From: Lactonifactor sp050944855
GTDB taxonomy: Bacteria; Bacillota; Clostridia; Lachnospirales; Lachnospiraceae
Length of the DNA stretch: 64,000 nucleotides
Assembly (NCBI GenBank): GCA_050944855.1
Contig: JBMNRU010000013.1
Span: forward strand, 1 to 64,000
Direction: 5' to 3'
The notes under the pieces are model-generated. The model was not told the DNA's origin. It searched no databases and saw nothing but the letters and a program-made list of their open reading frames with translations. Positions 50,777 through 58,480 of this stretch are shown here, in pieces. Position numbers and translations under genes: made by a program. Within the stretch, counting starts at the first letter, position 1; the number at the start of each line of letters is the position of its first letter.

Positions 50777-52387
50777 ATGCAGTTAAGTGAACAGGGACTC
50801 ATAAAAGATAAAAAACAGTGGGAGGAGGCCGGTTATCATCTGCCTCAGTATGACCGTGCAGCGATGATACGCAGAACGAAGGAGAATCCATTTTGGATTC
50901 ATTTTGGCGCAGGCAATCTTTTTCGTGCCTACCAGGCCAATGTAGTGGAAGCATTGCTGAGTGATCAGATTCTGGACCGGGGCCTGATTGCGGTGGGGGA
51001 CCATGAATCAAAGGAGCAGTTATTTTCTCCCCGGGATAATTACAGTATTCTGGTGACTTTAAAAGCAGATGGAACGGTAGATAAGACGGTGGTAGGCAGT
51101 ATTGCCGAGGCATTGACCATAGACGCCGGTTATGACGCGGATTTTGCAAGAGTGAAAGAAATTTTTGAAAAAGATTCGCTGCAGATCGTAAGTTTTACCA
51201 TTACAGAGAAAGGATATTCTCTGGTTACAGGTGATGGGTCTTATATGGATCCGGTAGAAGCAGATTTGAAAAATGGACCGGAGAAACCGGTAAGTTATAT
51301 GGGTAAGATTACCGCTTTTTTATATGCACGTTATCAGGCAGGGAAGAAACCCATCGCCATGGTGAGCATGGACAATTGTTCTCACAATGGAACAAAGCTG
51401 CATGATGCGGTTGCGGTGTTCGCAAAAAGTTGGGAAGAAAAAGGACTGGTGGAGAAGGACTTTGCGGCTTATATTCGTGATTCTGCGCAGTTGGCTTTCC
51501 CATGGACCATGATTGATAAGATCACGCCGAGACCGGATGCAAAAGTGGCGGATCTTTTAAGTAAAGACGGAATTTTGCATGTGCAGCCGATCATCACAGA
51601 GAAAAAAACGTATATTGCACCGTTTGTGAATGCGGAAGAAGTACAGTATTTGGTGATCGAGGATACCTTCCCCAATGGACGCCCTGCACTGGAAAAAGGC
51701 GGTCTGATCTTTACAGACAGGGGAACGGTAGATAAGGTGGAAAAGATGAAGGTCTGTACTTGTCTCAATCCGATACATACAGCGTTAGCTGTATTTGGGT
51801 GTCTTCTGGGCAGTGACCTGATTTCCGGTGAGATGAAGGATCCCGTCCTTTACAGGCTGGCAGAGAGGATCGGGTATACCGAAGGACTTCCTGTGGTAGT
51901 GAATCCGGGCGTATTAGATCCCAGAGAATTTATCGATACGGTATTAAAGGTAAGACTTCCGAATCCATTCATGCCGGATACGCCGCAGAGGATCGCGACA
52001 GATACCTCTCAGAAGCTGGCGGTTCGTTTCGGAGAGACGATCAAGGCGTATGCAGCATCCGAAGACTTACAGGTATCTGATCTAAAAGGGATTCCGCTGG
52101 TCTTCGCAGGCTGGCTCCGCTATCTGATGGGAATAAATGATGAAGGAGAAGCATTTACACTGAGTGCAGATCCTCTTCTGGAGTCCGTGCGTCCGGTGGT
52201 TGCCGGATTGGTTCTGGGTGAGGAAGCAGAGGTGGAAAAGATCTTAAAGCCGGTTCTGGAAAGAGAGGATATCTTTGGCGTGAATCTCTATGAAGTGGGT
52301 CTGGCTGAAACGGTATGTCAGTATTTTCGGGAAATGATTGCGGGAAAAGGTGCGGTACGTACAACTCTGGAAAAATATGTGGTATAA
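50777..52387 (+). CDS. uxuB: D-mannonate oxidoreductase (fructuronate reductase)
   Basis: A 536-residue member of the mannitol dehydrogenase family, reducing fructuronate to mannonate with NADH. WIHFGAGNLFRAYQANVVEA (near residue 40) is the nucleotide-binding start, VSMDNCSHNG (near 196) and FPWTMIDKITPRPD carry conserved catalytic residues, and CLNPIHTALAVFGCLL holds the active Lys/His region. It lies 22 bases after uxuA and 28 before uxaC. Confidence 0.93.
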   Translation: MQLSEQGLIKDKKQWEEAGYHLPQYDRAAMIRRTKENPFWIHFGAGNLFRAYQANVVEALLSDQILDRGLIAVGDHESKEQLFSPRDNYSILVTLKADGTVDKTVVGSIAEALTIDAGYDADFARVKEIFEKDSLQIVSFTITEKGYSLVTGDGSYMDPVEADLKNGPEKPVSYMGKITAFLYARYQAGKKPIAMVSMDNCSHNGTKLHDAVAVFAKSWEEKGLVEKDFAAYIRDSAQLAFPWTMIDKITPRPDAKVADLLSKDGILHVQPIITEKKTYIAPFVNAEEVQYLVIEDTFPNGRPALEKGGLIFTDRGTVDKVEKMKVCTCLNPIHTALAVFGCLLGSDLISGEMKDPVLYRLAERIGYTEGLPVVVNPGVLDPREFIDTVLKVRLPNPFMPDTPQRIATDTSQKLAVRFGETIKAYAASEDLQVSDLKGIPLVFAGWLRYLMGINDEGEAFTLSADPLLESVRPVVAGLVLGEEAEVEKILKPVLEREDIFGVNLYEVGLAETVCQYFREMIAGKGAVRTTLEKYVV

Positions 52388-52415
52388 TGAATGTAACTGC
52401 GAAAGGAGAATTGCG

Positions 52416-53822
52416 ATGAAACCATTTTTAGATGAAGATTTTTTGTTGTCTACCAAGACGGCGCAGAAGTTATACCATGAATATGCAGAAGTTATGCCCG
52501 TGTTAGATTATCACTGTCATATTAATCCCCGGGAGATCTATGAAGACAGAAAATTTGATAATATCACACAAGTATGGCTGGGCGGAGATCATTACAAATG
52601 GCGTCAGATGCGTTCCAATGGTATCGATGAGAGATATATTACCGGGGATGCCACGGATCGCGAAAAGTTTCAGAAATGGGCAGAGACCCTGGAAATGGCG
52701 ATCGGCAATCCGCTGTATCATTGGAGTCATTTGGAATTAAAGAGATATTTTGGCTACGAAGGTTATTTAAGCGGAGATACAGCAGAAGAAGTATGGAATC
52801 TTTGCAATGAAAAACTGAACCATGGTTTGACGGTTCGTCAGTTAATTAAAATGTCCCGTGTAACGTTGATCTGTACTACGGACGATCCTGTGGATACTCT
52901 GGAATGGCACAAAAAAATTGCAGAGGACGAAAGTTTTGATGTACAGGTACTTCCGGCCTGGAGACCGGACAAGGCAATGAATCTGGAGAAGCCGGATTAT
53001 AAGGATTATGTGGACCGGTTAAGTGAAGTATCCGGTATCCGGATTCACAGTTTTGCAGATTTGATGGACGCATTAAGGAACCGTATGGATTATTTTGCAG
53101 CAGCTGGCTGCAGCGTGTCTGATCATGCTCTAGAATACGTGATGTATGCTCCTGCATCTGCAGAGGAAATAGAGAAAATATTTGCAAAACGTCTTGCGGG
53201 AGAGGCCGTTACAAAAGAAGAAGAAAAGAAATTTAAAACGGCGTATATGATCGCTCTTGGAAAAGAATATCATAAGAGAAACTGGGTAATGCAGTTGCAT
53301 TACGGTGCAAAGCGAGACAATAACAGTAAGATTTTTGGCAGTTTAGGGCCGGATACCGGAGTGGATTGTATCAATAATTTTGCGCCTTCCTCTGAGATGG
53401 CAGATTATCTCAATGCTCTGGTTGTCAGTGATGAACTGCCAAAGACCATTCTTTATTCCCTAAATCCTGTGGATAATGCTGCAATAGGAAGTATCATCGG
53501 CTGCTTCCAGGACAACAGTGCGGTAGGCAAAATCCAGCAGGGCAGCGCCTGGTGGTTCAATGACCATAAAGCGGGTATGACAGAGCAGCTGACCTCACTG
53601 GCTAATCTGGGGCTGCTGGGAAACTTTATCGGTATGCTTACCGATTCCAGAAGTTTTCTGTCTTATACAAGGCATGAATATTTCCGCAGAATTTTGTGCG
53701 AACTTATTGGCGGCTGGGTGGAAAATGGGGAATATCCGGCAGATTATAAAGCGCTTGAGAAGATTATAAAGGGTATTTCCTACAATAACGCGGTAAGATA
53801 TTTTGAGTTTAAGGTTTCCTAG
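52416..53822 (+). CDS. uxaC: Glucuronate isomerase
   Basis: A 468-residue isomerase converting glucuronate to fructuronate (or galacturonate to tagaturonate). VLDYHCHINPREIYEDRKFD (near residue 28) holds the metal His pair. CTTDDPVDTLEWHKK, MQLHYGAKRDNNSKIF and FIGMLTDSRSFLSYTRHEYF near the end are signatures. AAAGGAG precedes the ATG. With uxuB and uxuA it gives the route to 2-keto-3-deoxygluconate; kdgK and kdgA are not in the window. Confidence 0.95.
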   Translation: MKPFLDEDFLLSTKTAQKLYHEYAEVMPVLDYHCHINPREIYEDRKFDNITQVWLGGDHYKWRQMRSNGIDERYITGDATDREKFQKWAETLEMAIGNPLYHWSHLELKRYFGYEGYLSGDTAEEVWNLCNEKLNHGLTVRQLIKMSRVTLICTTDDPVDTLEWHKKIAEDESFDVQVLPAWRPDKAMNLEKPDYKDYVDRLSEVSGIRIHSFADLMDALRNRMDYFAAAGCSVSDHALEYVMYAPASAEEIEKIFAKRLAGEAVTKEEEKKFKTAYMIALGKEYHKRNWVMQLHYGAKRDNNSKIFGSLGPDTGVDCINNFAPSSEMADYLNALVVSDELPKTILYSLNPVDNAAIGSIIGCFQDNSAVGKIQQGSAWWFNDHKAGMTEQLTSLANLGLLGNFIGMLTDSRSFLSYTRHEYFRRILCELIGGWVENGEYPADYKALEKIIKGISYNNAVRYFEFKVS

Positions 53823-53830
53823 AAAACAAG

Positions 53831-53878
53831 TTGCTTTCTGTCCCTTCAACTGCGTATAATCTAATTGTGAGAATTAGA
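53831..53878 (+). promoter_or_regulatory. Promoter with palindromic operator before the aldo/keto reductase
   Basis: TTGCTT (53831-53836), 18 bases, TATAAT (53855-53860). The perfect inverted repeat TCTAATT-GTGAG-AATTAGA (53860-53878) covers the start point, so the gene is probably repressed by an unidentified regulator. Confidence 0.6.
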
Positions 53879-53984
53879 AATATGAGTTGGAGGGTTTTGC
53901 CTGAAACAGCAGAATGTACAGCTGTGCTTTGAAAAATGGGCGCTTCTGGTTTCCGGCAGAATGGTTTCTGAGAAAGGATGGATT

Positions 53985-55106
53985 ATGAGCGAAAAAAAAT
54001 TGGGTTTTGGATTGATGAGACTGCCATCCCTGGATCCGAACGATCCGGGTAAGATTGATCTGGAATTGACAAAACAGATGGTAGATACTTTTTTGGAGAG
54101 AGGATTTACATATTTTGATACGGCCTGGATGTACTGTGCTTTTCAGAGTGAGCGGGCCATCAAGGCTGCATTAGTGGAGCGGCATCCAAGGGACAGTTAT
54201 ACGCTGGCAACGAAGCTGCATTATAATTTTGTCCAGACAAAAGAAGACTGTGACCGTGTATTCCAGGAGCAGTTGGAAAAAACGGGAGTTTCCTATTTTG
54301 ACTATTATCTGATCCATGATGTGAATATGCACTCTTATGATAAATATAAGGAACTGGACTGTTTTGCCTGGTTAAAAGAAAAGCAGCGGCAGGGTCTGGT
54401 TAAGCATATCGGCTTTTCCTTCCACGACAGTGCGGATATGCTGGAAAAAGTGCTTTCCGAGCAGACCGAAATGGAGTTTGTACAGCTGCAGATCAACTAC
54501 ATTGACTGGGATAATCCGGGAGTGCAGTCCGGTGAATGTTATCATGTGGCAGCCCGCCATGGCGTTCCGGTGATCGTAATGGAACCGGCAAAGGGCGGAA
54601 CCCTGGTACAGGTGCCAAAAGAGGTAGAAGATTTGTTCAAATCTCATGCGCCAGATCGGTCAGTAGCATCTTGGGCAATCCGTTATGCGGCAAGTCTGGA
54701 TAATGTAAAAATGGTACTGAGCGGTATGAGCAGTATGGAACAGGTGTTAGACAACACCAATTATATGGCGGATTTCCAGCCGTTGACCGAAGAAGAAAGA
54801 CGGATTATAGCAGAAGCGGTAAAATTAATTAACTCCAATATCGCCATTCCGTGTACCGGATGTTCTTACTGTACAGATGGATGTCCTATGGAGATTGCCA
54901 TACCGAAATATTTTGCATTATATAACGCAGATAAGCAGGAACTAAAAGACAAACCTTTCACTCCGCAGGGCGGATATTATGAGCATCTGACGAAAGTCTT
55001 CGGCAAAGCCAGTGACTGTATCGCCTGCGGTCAATGCGAAGACATATGTCCGCAGCACCTGCCCATCATCAAACATCTAAAAGAAGTAGCAGAATACTTT
55101 GAGTAA
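53985..55106 (+). CDS. Aldo/keto reductase with C-terminal ferredoxin domain
   Basis: A 373-residue protein. Residues 1-270 form the TIM barrel of the AKR family: GFGLMRLP, YFDTAWMYCAFQSERAIKAA with the catalytic Asp and Tyr, TKLHYN and YLIHDVNMHSYDKY. The C-terminal region has CTGCSYCTDGCPMEI (near 297-311) and CIACGQCEDICPQH (near 351-364), two [4Fe-4S] motifs. Such fusions are common in anaerobes and couple carbonyl reduction to ferredoxin. The substrate is unknown. ATG 53985 is preferred over 53961. Confidence 0.92.
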   Translation: MSEKKLGFGLMRLPSLDPNDPGKIDLELTKQMVDTFLERGFTYFDTAWMYCAFQSERAIKAALVERHPRDSYTLATKLHYNFVQTKEDCDRVFQEQLEKTGVSYFDYYLIHDVNMHSYDKYKELDCFAWLKEKQRQGLVKHIGFSFHDSADMLEKVLSEQTEMEFVQLQINYIDWDNPGVQSGECYHVAARHGVPVIVMEPAKGGTLVQVPKEVEDLFKSHAPDRSVASWAIRYAASLDNVKMVLSGMSSMEQVLDNTNYMADFQPLTEEERRIIAEAVKLINSNIAIPCTGCSYCTDGCPMEIAIPKYFALYNADKQELKDKPFTPQGGYYEHLTKVFGKASDCIACGQCEDICPQHLPIIKHLKEVAEYFE

Positions 55107-55308
55107 ACAACGAGTCATGCAGCTGCAATTCGCATGCTTGCATGAGAAATTGCAGATATATGACGAGTGTCCATCATGAGAAACGAAAGAGCGAAAGCTC
55201 GAGAGTTTTGAATGATGCGGATGCGGGAGCTTGAAAAGCGAAGCATCTGGGTTTACGAAAGAACAACGAGTCATGCGCAAGAGAAACGAAAGAGCGAAAG
55301 CTCGAGAG
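55106..55308. repeat. Intergenic direct repeats and hairpins
   Basis: AACAACGAGTCATGC occurs at 55106-55120 and 55262-55276. A 28-bp sequence occurs without mismatch at 55178-55205 and 55281-55308; each copy contains GAGC-GAAA-GCTC, a short stem with a GNRA-type loop. Between them lie a hairpin at 55123-55155 (CTGCAATT with AATTGCAG, and CATGC with GCATG inside) and one at about 55220-55247 (GATGC with GCATC). The pattern resembles a REP-type dispersed repeat. The reading frames that cross it on both strands look spurious. Confidence 0.8.
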
Positions 55309-55341
55309 CGGGTTGCTATTATACGGAAAGGAGTTAGCAGT

Positions 55342-56097
55342 ATGTATCAGTTATGGGAAGATTTAAAGAAATTAAAAAGTTACCGTTGGGTGGAGCTTTC
55401 TCACTCCCTGAATAATGACAGTCCTTATTGGGCGGGGATTCCTGAGGGATCTGTGGAACTTTCTAAAACAGTGTATGACTGGGGCAACCCTATGCTGGAC
55501 TGCCTGATTCAGACCTTTAAGTTTCCGGGACAGTTTGGTACGCATATCGATTTCCCAGGTCATTTTGCAAAGGATGCGGAGTTATCAGAGAAATATGGAG
55601 TCAAAGATCTGGCATTTCCGTTAGTAGTGATTGATATTACAGAGAAAGTAAAAGAAGATATTCATTATGCAGTGAAAGCAGATGATATCAAAGAGTGGGA
55701 AGCAAAGTATGGCCCTATTCCTGACGGTGCTTTTGTTGCATTGCGTACCGGATGGAGTTCTCGCTGGCCGGATATGGATGCTATTTCTAACTATGATGAA
55801 GAAGGCGGAGAACATTTTCCAGGCTGGTCTATGGAAGCATTGAAATATATATATGAAGAAAGAAATGCAGCAGCCAATGGACATGAGACTTTGGATACTG
55901 ACGCATCTGAAGAAGCGGCAAAAGCCGGCGATCTGGCATGTGAGCGTTACTTATTGACGAAAGGGAAACTGCAGATTGAGGTTTTATGTAACCTGGATCA
56001 GGTACCGGAAGCAGGTGCCATTCTCTTTGCAGCATACCCGCCTATTGAAGGCGCAACCGGTTTGCCGGTTCGTGTGTGGGCCATTGTAGAAGAATAG
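55342..56097 (+). CDS. Cyclase family protein (kynurenine formamidase-like hydrolase)
   Basis: A 251-residue metal hydrolase of the cyclase/KynB superfamily. FGTHIDFPGHF (near residue 66) is the HxGTHxDxPxH-like metal motif; RTGWSSRW and GATGLPVRVWAIVEE at the end are conserved. The family includes kynurenine formamidase, isatin hydrolase and cyclases. ATG 55342 follows AAAGGAG; the longer frame upstream crosses the repeats and is rejected. No tryptophan pathway genes are adjacent, so the substrate is open. Confidence 0.88.
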   Translation: MYQLWEDLKKLKSYRWVELSHSLNNDSPYWAGIPEGSVELSKTVYDWGNPMLDCLIQTFKFPGQFGTHIDFPGHFAKDAELSEKYGVKDLAFPLVVIDITEKVKEDIHYAVKADDIKEWEAKYGPIPDGAFVALRTGWSSRWPDMDAISNYDEEGGEHFPGWSMEALKYIYEERNAAANGHETLDTDASEEAAKAGDLACERYLLTKGKLQIEVLCNLDQVPEAGAILFAAYPPIEGATGLPVRVWAIVEE

Positions 56098-56154
56098 AGA
56101 GTATTATATGTTCATTTAAAAGAAAAACGGGCAGCTCGAAGTTAAGTCAAAGCA

Positions 56155-56190
56155 AACCCCCGAAGAGTGTGGCAGCTCTTTGGGGGTTCT
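56155..56190. terminator. Bidirectional terminator between the cyclase gene and aspS
   Basis: AACCCCC-G-AAGAG pairs with CTCTT-T-GGGGGTT; TCTTCTGTGTTTTTT follows on the plus strand. The two flanking genes converge here. Confidence 0.8.
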
Positions 56191-56225
56191 TCTGTGTTTT
56201 TTATTATTGGCATTTGCATTAAAAT

Positions 56226-57977
56226 TTAGTCGCGAACTTTGATATGCACTTCACGAAGCTGCATTTCTGTTACTTCGCCGGGAGCGCCGCACATCAGATC
56301 CTGTGCGTTTCCATTCATTGGGAATGGGATGACTTCACGGATGTTTTCTTCGTCGCATAATAACATGACGATGCGGTCAATGCCGGGAGCCATACCTGCG
56401 TGAGGCGGAGCACCAAACTGGAACGCATTGTACAGTGCGCCGAACTTTTTCTGCAGATCTTCTTCTGTATAGCCGGCGATTTCAAATGCCTTGATCATAA
56501 TATCCAGGTTGTGGTTTCTGACAGCGCCGGAGGAGAGTTCGATGCCGTTGCATACGATGTCATACTGATAAGCCAGTATTTCTTCCGGATCTTTTGTATT
56601 TAACGCTTCCAGACCTCCCTGCGGCATGGAAAATGGGTTATGTGTGAAGATATATTGTTTTTCTTCTTTGTCATATTCGTACATTGGAAAATCGTTCACA
56701 TAGCAGAAACGGTATGCGTTCTTTTCTATGATATCCAGACGTTTGCCCAGTTCGTTACGAAGCTGTCCTGCAAATGCAGCGGCACGTTCTTCCTTGTCCG
56801 CAATGAAGAAAATGGTGTCGCCGGCAGCTAAGCCTGCAATTTCTGCAATCTCACCCTTCATGTCATCGGGGATGAATTTATCAATAGGGCCTTTGTAGCT
56901 TCCGTCTTCCATTACCTCCAGATATCCCAGGCCGCCCATGCCGATGGAAGTAGCAAACTTTAACAGCTTTTCGTGGAAACCTTTGGACATATCTGCATGG
57001 ACTTTGATAGCACGTACCGTCTTTTTGTGGAATGGCTTAAACGTGCATCTCTGGAAGAAATCTGTAACATCTACGATACGCAGCGGGTTGCGAAGATCCG
57101 GTTTATCAGAACCGAATTCCAGCATAGCCTGTTTATAGCTGATAATAGGGAAGGGAGTCTGTGTAACCTCAAAGCCTTCCGGAGCAAATTTTTTAAATGT
57201 TTCAGAGAGAACCTTTTCTCCTACATAGAATACATCCTCCTGTGTGGCGAAGCTCATCTCAAAATCCAGCTGATAGAATTCTCCCGGGGAACGGTCAGCA
57301 CGGGCATCCTCATCACGGAAACAAGGTGCGATCTGGAAATACTTATCAAAACCGGATACCATCAGCAGCTGCTTGTACTGCTGCGGAGCCTGTGGCAGTG
57401 CGTAAAATTTGCCCTTAAATTTCCGGGACGGTACAATATAGTCTCTGGCTCCCTCCGGAGAAGAGGCACAGAGAATAGGAGTCTGTATTTCCAAGAATCC
57501 CATATCTGTCATTTGCTGCCGGATGTAGCTGATGATCTGAGAACGCAGAATCATATGATCTCTTACTTTCTGGTTTCTCAGGTCCAGATAACGATATTTC
57601 AGTCGAACATCCTCACGGGTTTCTTTGGATGTCATAATTTCAAATGGGAGCTGTTTGTATACTTTTCCCAATACTTCTACGGAGTGTGCTTCCATCTCAA
57701 TGGTTCCGGTAGGAATCTTTGGATTATATGTCTCTGCGTCACGATGCTCGATGGGACCCTGAATAGATACACAGTCTTCCTTGTTTAGTCCCTCCAACAG
57801 GCTGGTGTCACGCATTACGATCTGCAGAACGCCGTACATATCTCTTAAATCAATAAAAGATACACCGCCGTGATCACGGATGTTCTCAACCCAGCCGGCA
57901 ACCTTAAGCGTTTTTCCTACGTCTTCTTCGGTGATATGGTTTAGTGTTTGGCTTCGATACTTGCTTGTAAGTTCCAT
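56226..57977 (-). CDS. aspS: Aspartyl-tRNA synthetase (bacterial type)
   Basis: A 583-residue class II synthetase charging tRNA-Asp and possibly tRNA-Asn. It has an N-terminal OB anticodon-binding domain (GWVENIRDHGGVSFIDLRD, residues 28-46). Motif 2 is FRDEDARADRSPGEFYQLDFE (near 215-235). The GAD insertion of bacterial AspRS follows, and motif 3 is GMAPGIDRIVMLL (near 525). GGAGG precedes ATG 57977. Control is by the T-box leader upstream, which appears to carry an Asn codon; that fits a non-discriminating AspRS. Confidence 0.96.
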   Translation of the reverse strand: MELTSKYRSQTLNHITEEDVGKTLKVAGWVENIRDHGGVSFIDLRDMYGVLQIVMRDTSLLEGLNKEDCVSIQGPIEHRDAETYNPKIPTGTIEMEAHSVEVLGKVYKQLPFEIMTSKETREDVRLKYRYLDLRNQKVRDHMILRSQIISYIRQQMTDMGFLEIQTPILCASSPEGARDYIVPSRKFKGKFYALPQAPQQYKQLLMVSGFDKYFQIAPCFRDEDARADRSPGEFYQLDFEMSFATQEDVFYVGEKVLSETFKKFAPEGFEVTQTPFPIISYKQAMLEFGSDKPDLRNPLRIVDVTDFFQRCTFKPFHKKTVRAIKVHADMSKGFHEKLLKFATSIGMGGLGYLEVMEDGSYKGPIDKFIPDDMKGEIAEIAGLAAGDTIFFIADKEERAAAFAGQLRNELGKRLDIIEKNAYRFCYVNDFPMYEYDKEEKQYIFTHNPFSMPQGGLEALNTKDPEEILAYQYDIVCNGIELSSGAVRNHNLDIMIKAFEIAGYTEEDLQKKFGALYNAFQFGAPPHAGMAPGIDRIVMLLCDEENIREVIPFPMNGNAQDLMCGAPGEVTEMQLREVHIKVRD

Positions 57978-58097
57978 AATTTCCTCCTGTTATATAAAAT
58001 AGTAGAATATATTGCGCATGGTTTCAAAAAGAGCTGACAGCTGCCGGCAAGCAGTCAGTTGTGCAGGTTTTGCCTGTTTTATGACTTTCCGGCAAAT

Positions 58098-58403
58098 AAA
58101 AAAAGCCCATCCTGAACGCTGCGCTCAGGACGAACAATCATGTCCGCGGTACCACCTGAATTACTGTCTTGCAGTCTCTCATTGGTTTGAAAAACCTTGC
58201 TGTTTGTCGCACAGCGCACGGCGCACCTACTGATGCAGCAGCGAATCTGCTCATGTTCGGATTGCAGCTGTTAGAGTGTTATTCACGCAAATTCACTTTA
58301 TGGAGTTCTCACTGTCCTCCACTCACTGGGAACGATAAGTTGCGCTACTTCTCTCCGTCATCGCCATTGAACCAATTATATCCCACCATTTTTTCCTTGT
58401 CAA
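58098..58403 (-). promoter_or_regulatory. T-box riboswitch and promoter of aspS
   Basis: On the minus strand the promoter is TTGACA (58403-58398), 17 bases, TATAAT (58380-58375). The leader then contains stem I. AGAG pairs with CUCU, the specifier loop has AGUA opposite GAA, and CGCAA pairs with UUGCG above it. After GAA-U the triplet is AAC (58280-58278) followed by A, an Asn codon. The T-box itself is AGGTGGTACCGCGG (58157-58144). The terminator follows (CCUGA with UCAGG, plus seven or more T, 58130-58098). Uncharged tRNA would open the terminator and switch aspS on. Confidence 0.9.
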
Positions 58404-58426
58404 CGTGCTTTTGGTAGATTTTTGAA

Positions 58427-58459
58427 TGAAAAAGACCCGCCGCATAAGCGGCAGGCCCT
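58427..58459 (-). terminator. Terminator of carB
   Basis: On the minus strand GGGCCTGCCGC pairs with GCGGCGGGTC around a TTAT loop, followed by TTTTTC. It lies 22 bases after the carB stop and just before the aspS promoter. Confidence 0.8.
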
Positions 58460-58480
58460 CAATTGTTTCTGTGTGAAATC

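Noticed and set aside
55077..55280. Minus-strand 67-residue ORF across the intergenic repeats
   Set aside because: It is made of the antisense of repeats and hairpins, with no RBS and no family resemblance.
55231..55341. N-terminal extension of the cyclase-family protein
   Set aside because: The extra residues come from the 28-bp repeat; ATG 55342 has AAAGGAG at good spacing and begins the conserved fold.
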